DNA from: Ridgeia piscesae | Lineage: Eukaryota; Annelida; Polychaeta; Sabellida; Siboglinidae | NCBI GenBank assembly: GCA_025642075.2 | Contig: JAODUO010000585.1 | Span: 45,001 to 109,000, forward strand | Reading direction: 5' to 3' | Length of the DNA: 64,000 nt | In this document: piece by piece, positions 9,991 to 37,289 of the stretch | How positions within the stretch are numbered: the stretch's first letter is position 1 | How the letters are laid out: each line of letters starts with the position of its first letter | Program-made: the position numbers and the translations under genes | Notes under the pieces: generated by a model | The model's database searches: none | The model's input: the letters and a program-made list of their open reading frames with translations, nothing else | What the model was told of the DNA's origin: nothing

Positions 9991-11930
9991 CTCTTAGTTT
10001 AAACCAACTTAGTCTTTAGAAAGACTGTTTGTTTATTGTGTACAGCAACTGCAGCATATTTTATATTATAAACAACTTACTACCTATGCTACCATGAACA
10101 ATAAGTTTAGTCTGTACTGGTACCGTTCCCTAGCGGAAACGTTGGACACTACCCATATAAACAAACAAGTTTTCCTACTCAAACGCTTGTTTATTTTTAA
10201 TAACAATGATACCTATTCACAGTATTATCTTACATATGTAGTTGTTACTCTTATTGCTTTATCTCTTATATACTATATCAAATAAAGAGATTTGCTAAAT
10301 CCTGTTTACAATTTGTCGAAGCCTAGATTGTCCTATTATCACCCACTATACTAATCTGTTCAAAAATACTGTTAACTAACAAACTTTAACCAAAACTACT
10401 ACTCAATATATGTCCAGTAAGACTTTATGAATAAACTTAACACAAAAATAATACTAATCAATCAATAATTCCGCTTGTTTTTCAAATTGTATACACCACC
10501 AATTTCAAACCTCTACATCCGCCAATTTTCCCGCCAAGTATTAGTGACGATACAGGTTTTTCAACAGCTAAACCGAACACGATGTTATACATAACAATGT
10601 TAAGTAAGAGTACTATGTACTACTAGAATGTTTTATTCTTAAATCGGGCGAGTGTGCGCGCGTACGTATGCGTGCATGCATGCACACGTACCGAACGTCA
10701 CGCATCGCATAAACGCGTATAGAGGTCTATATTCACGGCTCAACTTTACGCACACGTAAAACGTAAAATAACGTATCATACGATATTTATATAAAAAGGT
10801 ATGCATTTATTTGTCAGGCTATTTTAAATAAATATAATCGTTAGAATACAAACAGAAACCAACCGTACGGCCTTTTGTGGGCGTGTCTCGCTGTAAACAC
10901 CGGTTCAACCTGAGGTGATAATTATTAGCAGGAAGTTGGCTGAATTAGGCTTACGTAAGTCAAGGGAGGGAAACCACCCGATGAGACTTACGTCTTCACA
11001 CGTGTCAACAACGATTTGTGTTTTGTTTACAGTTGGAGTGTTTTGTTTACAATTGGGATATTTGGTTTACGACTGCGATGTTTTGTTTACTAATTGACCA
11101 ATTCGCGGACACAACATGCACTCATAGGAGGAACATCGTATAAGGCTTATTAAACACAATTCAACTTGCTTTTATTTTGAAGTATTTTGTGTAACATTAT
11201 TATATGACTTGGTGAATAAACGTATGTACTCACTTAATGTTTTACATGCACACTTTATGTACTATAACAACCGTAAGCCAGATTGTCCAAGGTTAAACAT
11301 ATTAATCATATATTCGTTTGTTTATTCTCGCATTGATTGCGGATATCTGCGGATAACTTGCTGGCCATCTTGAAATGAAGCCATCTTGGATTCCAGTTGA
11401 ATTAACCCCTTCACCAGACAAATAGGATGTATGCCTATTATGGCCCCGTATACCGATATGAAACTCACGATATACCAATAAATATGTAGTATGCCTAGTG
11501 TTTAAGCCTGTAAGCTTGGGAAGAACAAATACCTCGCATCTTGGTGGCGTTACCGTCACTGTTAAGGATTCAGTCACATGAACTTACCTTTTCTGATTGC
11601 GGCGTTTATTGCGTGACGTCACAACGTCGTCATGCCGCGCTTCATCAATTTTTTTGGAGTATGTAGGCACTACCTCGATATCTCGTCTTTGAATGGCAAT
11701 AGCTTATAAAATGTTGAACTATTAAAGCAAATCGAGAAAGTTTCAATCAGACGTATACAATTGGATGTCATTAGGAAAGCAGTTAAAATATGGATGTACG
11801 GACACTTCTGTGATGTTCAGAGTATACAGGGTCTATACAAATCGTGACATGCACACATGTTTGTGTGCAAAAAAAAACGTTTGCCTTAGTAGGTTCTACA
11901 TAAGGTAACCCGAGTAATATGAAGTGCGTT
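9991..11930. other. Intergenic, between the LINE and LSM1
   Basis: No coding region recognised. The first few hundred bases may be the LINE 5' UTR. A small patch near 11020-11090 repeats a tttgtttac motif three times. A CpG-rich stretch with a CRE palindrome is at 11600-11640. Confidence 0.5.
11614..11621. promoter_or_regulatory. CRE palindrome TGACGTCA, possible LSM1 promoter element
   Basis: A perfect CRE/ATF site sits in a short GC-rich patch about 600 bp upstream of the LSM1 start codon. The LSM1 start exon is preceded by an acceptor-like sequence, so an upstream non-coding first exon in this area is plausible. This is inference from motif and position only. Confidence 0.25.
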
Positions 11931-11931
11931 T

Positions 11932-12055
11932 ATGCGTGTGCGTGTGCGTGTGCTGTGCGTGCGTGTGCGTGTGCGTGTGCGTGTGCGTGTGCGTGTGCGT
12001 GTGCGTGTGCGTGTGCGTGTGCGTGTGCGTGTGCGTGTGCGTGTGCGTGTGCGTC
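11932..12055. repeat. (GTGTGC)n hexanucleotide repeat
   Basis: About 20 copies of gtgtgc, 165 bp upstream of the LSM1 start codon. Alternating purine-pyrimidine, so a Z-DNA former. Confidence 0.95.
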
Positions 12056-12219
12056 GCGACCGTAGAAGCTATACAATTATGACATTACAGTATCCGCCAG
12101 ATGGCGACAAAGATGTCGAAGTTTAAAACTACTCCTGTAGAGGGCGGCATAGACAGCAAATGTGGCTGTCACATCCAGTCACATGCTTTTAATTTCAATT
12201 TGTAGAGTTTGTCTGTGAG

Positions 12220-15200
12220 ATGAACTACCTACCGGGCACTGCTAGTCTGGTGGAGGAGATCGACAGTAAGTGCACAACTATTTCCGATATGTAAATGTAA
12301 AAATAATTCACACATAAACCGGAAATTCATCGATTGGGCGATAATATAAGTTTTGTTATGGCAGCGGTGAGTAAGAAGGCCATTGGCATTGCTGTTGGAC
12401 ATCATTGCCACATTAATTACTAGAATACAGTTGTAATGTGCTAACTTAACACACATTTGCTTAAATTTAATACTTCACTCCTCTCAGGCTTAGCTTCGGG
12501 CCCAAAAATGTCTTGGTGCATAGGTTTTACTAACTACTTACTAAATAAAGTTGGTGTGTTTTCTAAATACTATTCTGCCCTGACAATGACGAGGTGAGAG
12601 GCGTGGATGCAGTAACGTCACTGCTCTGCGAATAATGGTGAATGTGACCTTATTTGCAGAGCTGCTTTGCTAATAGTCTCGTCCTAATTGTAAGTCAGAT
12701 TTAAGACACTTTTGAGGCACAAATCAGGTAAATGGCAAATAGTGCTCCGGCTTGTAGCAGTCTGCATCCTTGAAATGAGCAGCAACAATACATTTTTGGG
12801 GAAACGCGGCATTATGTAGCCTTGTAGGCTTCATGTTTGCTAAGACTTAGTACCTTTTAATGTAAATATGCTTGGGATGCAGAGATGGAATGAGTACAAA
12901 ACAAATGTACGAGTACGATTACTTTAACATGCATGAGTACGAGTACAAGTACGAGTACTAAGAAACAAAATGTACTCGAGTACGAGTACAATTACTTTAC
13001 AATGTAATCATGATTACTTTCATGATTACTTTAATGAATATCCTGTTTCTAACATAAAGGCGACTTTCATGGAATCCCTAGGTGTCATTCTTGTTCTGTT
13101 GTTGTGTCACTAATGTTCTAACTGATTACTGCTATCCACTATCCAGGTGTTATTATTATTATTAATTAGATGACTTTCTCAGGTATTGGATGAATAATTT
13201 AATGCTGGATTAATTTAATTTATGGTTTCTGAATCAAATACAAATAGGAGGCATTTAAGAATTTCAAATACACATGATCAAATACATTACAATAACAACA
13301 CTTCAAAACCAGGGGGGGCATATTCATACGAGTATCCAATTCAAATATGTAGTATATCAGATGGGTCCAGACATGGGATCAAATACATTTGTATTTGAAA
13401 GTATTTAAATATTTTTAAGTATTTGTATTTGATGTTTAGGAATTAAAAGTATTTGTATTTAAATACTTTCCTAAATACTTTTTTCAAATATTTTTTCAAA
13501 TACATTGTTAGTATCAACATTTCTTTTTCACTGTCACATATAATTCCTGCCAAATTGATTACCTTAACTTGCAACTTCACCCAACAGTGCTAATTACTGA
13601 TGAAGACACTTAACAGCAGGCTTCCCCCATGGCCCTGCAGTGACCACAACTTGTGTTTGACTCAAAGCCAGAGGATGGATTAGCACCTAACAGTGACCAT
13701 ATGTCAATATCCCCTTTTGTTCTTTAGTCAGGCTTCACAATTTGGCACCAGTTTATTCTGGTTTCCTGGCTGACTTTAAAGTTGAGCCTTCCTTACAACA
13801 CCGTAGCAATGATTAGCAGTGTCTCTTCTGAGGGCAACATAGGCATTATATTATTATGGACCTCCTGGCTTAACATACAAACAATATATTTTGACCTTTA
13901 CCTCTTTCAGTCAGTTGTCACTGTGATGCAGTTAGCAATAACAATACTCCCTAGCACTGGTCTGCCTGTCATCATATGAGCAAAACACTAATTATGCCTA
14001 CAAACTAGATGTCTCAATATATGTGTTGCTTTTCTTATATTTACATAGTAATACAAAATGAAAAGTATTTGAAAAATATATGAAAAAATATTTGAAATAC
14101 TTTTTCGTATTTAAATACATTTATATTTAAAAAGTACCTGTAATTATATTTGTAATCCCTCAAGAATATTTGTATTTAAATACATTTCAATGTATTTGAC
14201 CCCATGTCTGGATGGGAATTATGTTTGATGTTGGAAATATGACCAGTCATTCACACCATACTGACAGAGCAAACAGTACAGGTGGGGCTGTGGCCTGGCT
14301 TCTAAAATTACAAAGCAAGATGTTAGGGGATGCTTATCTCTTGCAGTGCTTCCCAGTGACTGCACAATATAACTTGTACTTTGTACTAAGCAGGAGGGTG
14401 AGGAGATGTGGCTTCTCTGGGAAGAGAAGGTATTAATTAGGGAAATGTGACTGGATATTTATTAAACTGAAATGCACAACAGTAATAGAACATGAATACC
14501 TCAATTATTATTACATTTATTAAATTACTTCTAATATTGCCATTTTTATCTGTCTAATATATTTGCTTGCAAGTGTTCATATGAGAAAAAAAATGTAATC
14601 GTGAGTACGATTACTTTGGTAATGTACTCAAGTACGAGTACGAATACTTTCCTTCGTACTTGAATACGAGTACGAATACACGAGTACAATTACTCCATCT
14701 CTGTTGGGATGGTGTGGAATGCTGAAGTCAATGCACTAATATACAGTAACAAATAGTTATAATAAAAATAAAGTATATACTGCACTCTAAACAAATTAAA
14801 TGGCGACAGTTGTAATTCATATTTTGTTCACTATCATACATACTTATTTTCTGAAGGATTAAAAGAAGAACAAATATTTGTTTATGTGGCTTTATGATAC
14901 AAAACATTGACCAGACTGTAGATTTCTTGACATAGACATCTTTAGTAGCAAATAGTAATTCCCATGTAGGCTGGCAAATATACTAGTTATTTCAACCTAT
15001 ATTCACATTTTAGAGACAATTTATGTTTATAGTACATTTTATGTATTTCAGAAAAGCAGCTTGTGGTGCTGAGAGATGGACGCACATTGATTGGGTTCCT
15101 ACGTAGTATTGACCAATTTGGTAGGTTCTGAAATTTGAATTATGCAACAATCAACATATGTATCTATTTTGGTGATGAAAGTGAGTTTAAAATTTTCGAT

Positions 15201-16754
15201 GTTGCATCACATGCATGGTACATATAATTGGACAGAAAATCACCACATATTGCACTCTCAGACTCAAGACATTAGAAATGGATTTTAGAGATGGCAGATT
15301 TAATATGATTGTGATGATGTTGACAGTATTATTATGGATATTACTGTGTTTGAAAGAATTAGGTGTCACAATATCAGATTGTTGTTATATTGTCAGTTGG
15401 AAATATTTCTTGTTTTTGTCAAGAGATGTTTTATCTGGTTGCGTGACCTTATGTGTCACCAAGCAAAGCCTTATGTAAGCAGATGACTGGTGATTTTGAA
15501 CATTTCCAGTTACTCAAGATTTATACATTAAATAAGTACAAAACACATAAATCTACAGAAAACATGTTAATATGAAAGAAGATTTACAGGTATTTAGTAA
15601 AAAAGATATTTAACTTCTTGAAGATCTTGTTAACTTTTTCTATTTCAGCCAATCTAGTCCTACAGCATACAATTGAGAGGATTCATGTCGGGAAAAAATA
15701 TGGCGACATCCCCCGGGGAATCTTCGTCATCAGAGGAGACAATGTTGTCCTCCTTGGTGAAATTGTAAGTGTCCTAATGCATACACACATAGCAGATAAA
15801 AATATTAAATTTAAAGTACAAATAAAATTATAAAAAATGTACGTAACCTAAGCACAATTTTTTATTAGAACATGTTCCTTTATGTATATATGAATTATTT
15901 TTAAAGCAAATTGTTTCTTGATTATAATTCATCAGACCTTCATGTAAGATAAAGATTTTATCTATCAAAAAGTCCCAGTAGATCTGAACATTTGCACACA
16001 CGTGTGTGCACACACGCGCGCGCACATACACGCTTGCATATAACCTATATGTTTGATTATAAATATTTTAAAGAAAGAATATATACAACATTAAATATGA
16101 ATAAGAGAGAGACTCAAAAGAGTAGAGTCGAGAAGTCACAGTAACATAAATGTGTATATCAGTTTTGTCTTCCTCAAATAAGCAGGTTTCTAGAGAGAGC
16201 GATGCAGTTGACAGTCTGAGCATATGTTGGTGTGTTGGTGGGCTGGTATTGGTGGACTGGTATTGGTGGACTGGTGTTGGTGGGCTGGTATTGGTGGACT
16301 GGTGTTGGTGGACTGGTGTTGGTGGGTAGGTGTTGGTGGACTGGTGTTGGTGGACTGGTGTTGGTGGGCTGGTGTGTACTGTGTAGGTGTTGGTGGGCTG
16401 GTGTTGGTGGGTGGCTGTTGGTAGGCTGGTGTTGGTGGGTAGGTGTTGGTGGGCTGGTGTTGATGGCTGGGTGTTGGTGGGCTTGTGTTGGTGGGTAGGT
16501 GTTGGTGGACTGGTGTTGGTGGGCTGGTGTAGGGGTGGGCCGTCTAGGATGTGTTCTTCCATTGTTCCCACGGTGTCTTGCAGGACCGTGACAACGAAGG
16601 GACATCAACACTAGAGAAAGTGCCCATTGAGGAGATACTCGAGATGCAGCGTGAGGAGCAGTTGTCACGGCAACAGGAGGAGGAACAGAAGAGGAAGGCT
16701 CTTCTTGAGCGAGGCATAATGCTGTGTAACGACACGATACAGGACGACATTTGA
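12220..16754 (+). CDS. LSM1: LSM1, mRNA-decay Sm-like protein, complete, 4 exons
   Basis: Subunit of the cytoplasmic LSM1-7 ring that binds oligoadenylated mRNA 3' ends and promotes decapping in 5'-3' decay. Coding exons are 12220-12265, 15052-15120, 15649-15764 and 16584-16754 (TGA). Phases match and the sum is 402 nt, 133 aa, the same length as human LSM1. [20 protein letters not shown] starts the protein. Sm1 motif: [17 protein letters not shown]. Sm2 motif: [16 protein letters not shown]. The C-terminal extension is a charged helix ([20 protein letters not shown]) ending NDTIQDDI. An acceptor-like tttgtag at 12205 just before the ATG suggests a non-coding upstream exon. Intron 1 carries the nested hAT-like elements; intron 3 carries a G-rich minisatellite. 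Confidence 0.96.
12880..14703. mobile_element. Outer hAT-like non-autonomous DNA element
   Basis: A 1824-bp element with terminal inverted repeats (CAGAGATGGAATGAGTAC at the left; GTACAATTACTCCATCTCTG at the right), flanked by a perfect 8-bp direct repeat TTGGGATG (12872-12879 and 14704-14711). An 8-bp duplication plus CAG-starting termini is the hAT signature. Its subterminal regions are rich in GAGTACGA/GTACTCG motifs in both orientations. No transposase ORF is seen. It sits in LSM1 intron 1 and is interrupted by a second element. Confidence 0.85.
13368..14210. mobile_element. Inner hAT-like element nested in the first
   Basis: An 843-bp element with inverted termini (CAGACATGGGATCAAATACA; TGTATTTGACCCCATGTCTG) and many internal AAATAC/GTATTT motifs. 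The flanks GATGGGTC (13360-13367) and GATGGGAA (14211-14218) match at the first six of eight bases, consistent with an aged 8-bp duplication. No transposase ORF is seen. Its position inside the outer element shows it inserted later. Confidence 0.78.
16226..16535. repeat. G-rich 15-bp minisatellite (tggtgttggtgggct) in LSM1 intron 3
   Basis: About 20 imperfect copies ending about 50 bases before the LSM1 exon 4 acceptor. The transcribed RNA would be G-rich with many GG/GGG runs. Confidence 0.92.
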
Positions 16755-17345
16755 TGATGTGTTGCCATGGAAACGATGGGCAATGTATGGGTTGAGAGTG
16801 TGAATTTGGACCAAAATGGTGTAAAACGGTAATCGCATAATTTCACAAGATTGCACTACATATGGGAGGTGGGGGGTGGGGGTGGTTGTCACCACATGTC
16901 ACAGAAATGAAACGGCTGCAGTTGTGCCCCCTATCGTGTGGGATATACATGAATGCACATTGACACTATTACGGATATCAGACCCTAGTAACGTGTTGAT
17001 AACCGTGTCATGTCAGTTGAATTTGGAGGCTATTGGCTGTAGATTTGAAAGCCATTTTGGCACACTGAAAATCTCCATTACCACACCCAAGGCGATGCTA
17101 GTTTGAACCACAAAAAACATACAAGCTTTATGAATATATGAGACCACCTCAAATGTACAGTTTTGTTGTGGGGATATAAAATGGAATGAATTATGCTATC
17201 CTGAGAGTATAGTGCATAGAAAAATATGCTTACCACTTCAATCTTTCAGTCAGTTCTTGATTTATTTATAAAGGTAACATGTTAAGAGTCACTACTAAAT
17301 TTGACTGTCTTCAGATGATTTGTCAGAAAATGCTTAGACATTTAC

Positions 17346-17351
17346 AATAAA
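17346..17351 (+). terminator. Candidate LSM1 polyadenylation signal AATAAA
   Basis: AATAAA about 590 nt after the LSM1 stop, followed by GT-rich sequence (tgtgtacattttgtgtacac). A second AATAAA lies near 17898. Confidence 0.4.
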
Positions 17352-18835
17352 TGGATTGTTTATAAACCTGTGTACATTTTGTGTACACAGACCTATTATA
17401 ATTCTACATGTATATAGGACAGGTATGAATATATGAATGTCATTGTTTATGCACACACTGGTACATGTATGTAAACTCATTTTTTTATAAATATTAAACA
17501 AAACCCAGTGTGGCGTTTGTGTTGTTTATAGCAAATAATATTTCCGTCTATTGGGGTAAGACCACAATAAGTGCTTTACCCGATGAAACAGTCCCTAATA
17601 GAAATGTTGTTACGCAGGTTTTGGGATTTCTGTGAGGATATACGAGCACTGAGCGAGTAGAAGTTATGTATTTGTACAGTTTGGTATCAGAGCTGTCAAG
17701 TTTGGACAGATGTCAGTCAGTGTTTTTCTGCATATAGATACAGGCTTCAATTTGATTGGTGCGATCCAGACAAATCAGTCTGGTTCTAGCAGAAATTAAG
17801 ATGTCAGCTTAGAGTTTGGATTGTGAGAAAATGAGGTATTACAATTTCATGAATTTTTTACAGCACATGCGTGAATGAAAATGTGAATATCCGAGTAGAA
17901 TAAACCTGGCTGACAGTGGAGGAAATATGATGGCCGCTTGTGAGGAACTCAAATGTTGTCTTTTGTGTGTTGCTATTTAGCTTGGCTACTGTTAAGTAAC
18001 CAATACCTACCTTGAAAAAAACTGAGCAATGAGATTATGGGCTGTATTCTTTTCTTGTGAGAGATTCAACTGATTGACCTTACCTAGAGTTTTATAGCTA
18101 GCTGTATGACCTCTGACATTGCCCACCATCTTCTCATAACCACTAATGATTTGGGGTTCATGGCACGCTAAGGTAAACAAACAGTCATCTTTCAGGTACG
18201 AGTTATTGTACACAAAAGACAACACATGGAAGTATGAATTATTGATGGGTTTTCTAACACCAGTTAAAACGATAAGATCACAAGATCACTTGCTGTCAAG
18301 ACATTTCAGTTGTCCAAATCACCCTTGTTTCTCGCCACGGTTGAGTTGTTATGCTTCAACTAGACAGATTGATTTGGACCTGTCTGGTTGTAAGAGGTTC
18401 ATTACTTTCAGTAGAATGCATTCTCAACTTCTAGTATGTCTTACAACACCAATGACTGTGTTATAAGAATGAAGTCATGATTAATTAATTTCAACCATAC
18501 TGTAAACATCTTGGTTTACACCAAAACAATGCTCGAATTACTCCAAATGGGGCAATCACACTCGGTCAGGGAATGGCGGAGAAACCGTTAATGTGGTCTT
18601 ACATAAGGTGACTTCCTTGCCCATAGGATTATGAAGTCAGTCTTGGGTCGCTTGTATAGATTACTCCATAATTCAGGAACATCCTCTTAAAGAAGCAACA
18701 TTGTTATACATGTTATGACTGGGACATCTGACATTAAGAACAGTTTCATAAACTTCAATTATTAACATGTTACTTATACATTGCACCTCCTCTGTCATCA
18801 TCTGGACACACACATAACACTGTTTGTCTTAGACC
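17352..18835. other. Intergenic, convergent 3' ends of LSM1 and the V-ATPase gene
   Basis: No coding region, array or clear element recognised. Weak inverted similarity between about 17550 and 18600 was not convincing. Confidence 0.5.
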
Positions 18836-18841
18836 TTTATT
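18836..18841 (-). terminator. Candidate polyadenylation signal of the V-ATPase B gene
   Basis: AATAAA on the minus strand about 1.07 kb beyond the stop codon at 19903. It would imply a 3' UTR of about 1 kb spanning 18.8-19.9 kb, where no other feature is seen. Confidence 0.35.
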
Positions 18842-19149
18842 ATTATTCCTAGTCAATAATATTAGTACAGTTAATAACATTACAAATCACATTCTGGAAT
18901 GCCAGTTCCACTAACTCGAGTGTTTTTATACAAATGAAATGTGACCCGGAAACAATGCATTGTACACTGCAGGATCTGTACAACTGTACATTACTTGGCC
19001 ACAGCGTACTGCTTGGACACAATATGAACACATGATAGGAACTACAATTACACCAGCGGCTTCATTGTGTCTTTCTTTTGATCGCAGCTGCATCATACAA
19101 TGTCTTTGTACCTGAAGCTAAAACAATTATTCACATCACCTGTAGGCTG

Positions 19150-19430
19150 CGTTCTACAACACTAATTGGCAACACTGAACACACACGTCTGTCTCCAGTG
19201 AGCTATGTTGCACTGTAACTACAGAAAGAGACTATCTGCTAAACTCTCTAATCAGATATATTACCGACGTACATACAGATGATTAATGCATGATTAACGA
19301 CAGTTAGAACAATTTTATAGGAACTACAGTGGAGAAGAAATGCGCATATGATATGTACAGTATATGAATACTGACACATGTATTGGTTAATTTCTTTTGG
19401 CAATGGAATGACAACTTTTGACCAGTTAGT
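19150..19430. repeat. Diverged dispersed repeat, copy 1
   Basis: The stretch ctctctaatca ... atgtacag.atatgaatac ... ctgacacatg ... ttaatttct resembles 22080-22300 in the same order. It lies in the presumed V-ATPase 3' UTR. Confidence 0.45.
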
Positions 19431-19902
19431 ATATTACAGATTCTACTGCGATATGTTACAACTATCATACACTAATGGCAAGCAATTGTCAGTGAGACAA
19501 ATCATTTGTTGAAACTATGACACTCGCCAACGACTGCCACTTCAAACAAACATTATTAACAACAGCTAATCTCTTCGGCAGTTATCACTACAAACATTAA
19601 ACCATAAATGCATAACAATAATGAAAACATTATATATTGCCATTTGTTAGTGAATAATCAATAAACACCACATTCCCATACTAAGTTTGGAACGATTCTG
19701 ACTGAGCAAATTTTTTGATTTCATACTGGGACTGCCGACTCTAACAAAGTTTCACTAGTTTCTGGCGACTTCATCTGTTAAATACCAACAAGAGAAATTT
19801 ACACATTTTTGCTACGTCTGCGACAGATAGACTGGCACAAATTCTACGATCTGAATTTTTACAATTGTGAATTCTGCAGTGTCCGCTAGATGGCAGCAGT
19901 GT

Positions 19903-34749
<14,847 letters not shown>

Positions 34750-34754
34750 GTTTC

Positions 34755-34900
34755 CCTTGTGACAGCGCAGCGAGTACTGGCCTCGGACGTCCTCCTAGGT
34801 GGCGCCACGCCCACATCAGCTCTGACCAATCGCGCTCAAGGCCGTCGAAAGGGCGAAGGCGAAAGTTAGGGCAAAGTACACTAAATACTGCGGTGAACGT
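34755..34900 (-). promoter_or_regulatory. Probable V-ATPase B promoter region
   Basis: CpG-rich DNA immediately upstream of the start codon, with GC-box-like ccacgccc (about 34806-34813) and a CCAAT box at 34826-34830 (inverted relative to the gene). No TATA box is seen. Inferred from composition, motifs and position. Confidence 0.4.
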
Positions 34901-35084
34901 CCGCCACAAATATTCTGTTGTGGCCCTAAAGTACTGGTTGCGAGATGGGTGTTTGGGTAAGCGTCCATGGAAAAGGGGAAAGATGTGAAGTGAACTAGTA
35001 GGCATAGTCGTAGAAGAGAGCCTCTGAGAGGTGATACATAACCCGGGGAATTGACAGGAACATAATATATTCCTGTCCCTCTTC

Positions 35085-36230
35085 TGCGTCTTCAAGTTCT
35101 CTCACATACATCAAGTTTAAAATTGTCTCCTTCATTACAGTTATCTCCTTCCTCGATCTTCAGGTTAATTTTCCTTTTCCTATTTCTATATAATATATAG
35201 AAATATATAGAAATAGAGAAAGGAAAATTAACTTGAAGAGGGAGAGGGAAAGAGAAGGGGAGACGAACTTGAAGATCGAGAGAGGAGATTACTTTTAAGA
35301 ATGAAACTATAAATTGATGTGAGAGAAGAACTTGAAGACGGAGAAACATTTTGAGAGGTAGACTAACTTATTAAAGATTGAGAGAGGAACATGAAGAGCA
35401 AGAAGAATCTGAGGAGGAAGAGGTTTTTTTAGCAGAAAGTGACTTGAAGTAGGAGAAGAAGAAGAGGAATTTAAGAAGAAGAAGAAGAATTAATAACAAA
35501 ATTGTAGAACAATTTAAATAGGGAGAGGAACATCCAGAGGAGGGATTTGAAATTATGAAATGAATTTGAAGAGGAAGAAAATGTTATGTGAAGATGGATA
35601 TTAATTTGAAGAGAAATATGACTTTCGATATGAAGAGGACGTTGAAGTAGAAATTGCAGGCAGAGAATAAGACGGAAATAAACTTGGAACTTGGAAGAGG
35701 AACTTGAAGAAGACAAACTGAAATTAAGATTCAGTGAGGAACATGAAGTGTAATAAGCAAACTGAAAAGGAATTGTTTTTTGCAGAGTGAAACCTTAATG
35801 AGGAGAAGAAGAGGAATTTCAAGAAGGATAGTAATTTAACTAAGAGGTTAAAGGAACACGAAGACGAACTTGCAGGAAGAAGCCCGGGCCGGACCACGAG
35901 TAGGAAGAGGGCTTTGTATAGGAAGACGGCCTTGAGTAGGGAATGAACTTTAAGTAGGAATACAAGAGGGCCTATATCATTAATGTGTAATTAACTTAAT
36001 TGAAATAAGAAAGGAAGAGGAACATAAAGAGAAGGAGGGAAATGTGAAGAGGAAGAGGAGATCAACTTGAAGAAGCGGTAACTTGATGACGGAGAAGAAG
36101 AGAACTTTGTAAGAGAAAGAATGGCACTTGGAGAACTTAATTTGACGAGGGAGACGAAAGATAACTGCATGGAAGCTATAGAGAGTGAAGAGGGAGAGGA
36201 ATTAAAAAGGGTCAAGAGGAATCGAAAGAG
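35085..36230. repeat. Long polypurine tract with a strand switch
   Basis: From about 35210 to 36230 the + strand is almost entirely A/G-rich, a degenerate mixture of gaggaacttgaagagg-like units. From 35085 to 35170 it is pyrimidine-rich. Between them (about 35160-35245) is a hairpin pairing ttcaggttaattttcctttt with its inverted complement ggaaaattaacttgaa across an AT-rich centre. Confidence 0.8.
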
Positions 36231-36359
36231 ATGTCCCTATATGATTTAGTTTATTTTGGTTGTACCATGCAGTATGTTTCGCGATTATAAAATATGTCGT
36301 AATTTTTATTTATTTATTGCTCGCAACAAACATTATTATGTTATATAATCCTATTGCCA

Positions 36360-37130
36360 TGAACAAGAACAAGAACAATATTATGTTTATTTATGACCCC
36401 AAAATAAATACATGAATTCAATAATCATAAAGTGAAACATAAACAAAACATCATACATCAATAATTTAAAACAGTGAAATGGGGGTCAGTGACTCCTGTT
36501 AAGATTGAAAAGTCGCTATCACAGGAGCCACCAGTTGTAATTATTCATTTAGTTAACCTCTCAATATAGTAATTTTTACTTCAATAATATTTTTTTCATT
36601 AATACGATTTGTTTTCTTTTTAAAATTCTAATGACTGTGTATTAAACTGACATATATGTAACAATCAGATATTGTACATACGTTTTGATATTGTGAGTAA
36701 CATTTTTTCCAAAACTAATTCTGGAGTATCATATCATATGAAGCAAATTGTATTTAAGGCACTTTTTGGCAAATTCATGTCTTGTCATAGATGTGTGTAT
36801 ATTTGTACCTTTGCGGATATCATGACTGTGTATATTATAATTGGGGATAATATTCCAATTTAATAAGTAAACTGGCACATTATCATGCCTATATTTATAG
36901 AAAAATTTAAGTTCTTGCAGTTTTAATTGATCATCTATTTTCAATATTTGAAGTGTTTTAAAAAGTGGTTCAGTGTGTGAATTATACCTGTTTAATGTTA
37001 TTATTCGAACTGAATGGTATAGAAGTGTTTTTATATCTAGCGGCAGTACATGCTTTAGTTTGTTTAAAACGCCTGTAGTTTTGGAACATTTATTTGCGAT
37101 TTTATTTACGTGTTATTATCAATATGACAC
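36360..37130 (-). mobile_element. 3' fragment of a second LINE
   Basis: The minus strand encodes LKHVLPLDIKTLLYHSVRII, then TLNRYNSHTEPLFKTLQILK and KIDDQLKLQELKFFYKYRHD, matching the C-terminal region downstream of RT in many invertebrate LINEs. It is followed by non-coding sequence and a short (ttgttc)n tail near 36360-36375. The RT core is absent, as in 5'-truncated copies, and there is an internal deletion after the LLYHS block. Confidence 0.6.
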
Positions 37131-37289
37131 TGTCAAACAATGTTGACAAATTTGATGCATATGAGGTTCAGGGAAAAATACAAGTTTCAGAAAAAAGTTT
37201 TACGTTCCATGTGCTCAGTCAGGCAATATTTGAGCAATAGTTTACTGGTTAATTTGAAGATTACGCCACATCGCAGTTTGCGTGATAAC

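Noticed and set aside
8910..9997. Plus-strand ORFs of 142-181 codons at 8910-9455 and 9569-9997
   Set aside because: They are antisense to the LINE ORF1 frames, which carry recognisable domains.
17545..18610. Possible inverted-repeat element (taagaccaca near both ends)
   Set aside because: Similarity is limited to a short block; no consistent termini or target duplication.
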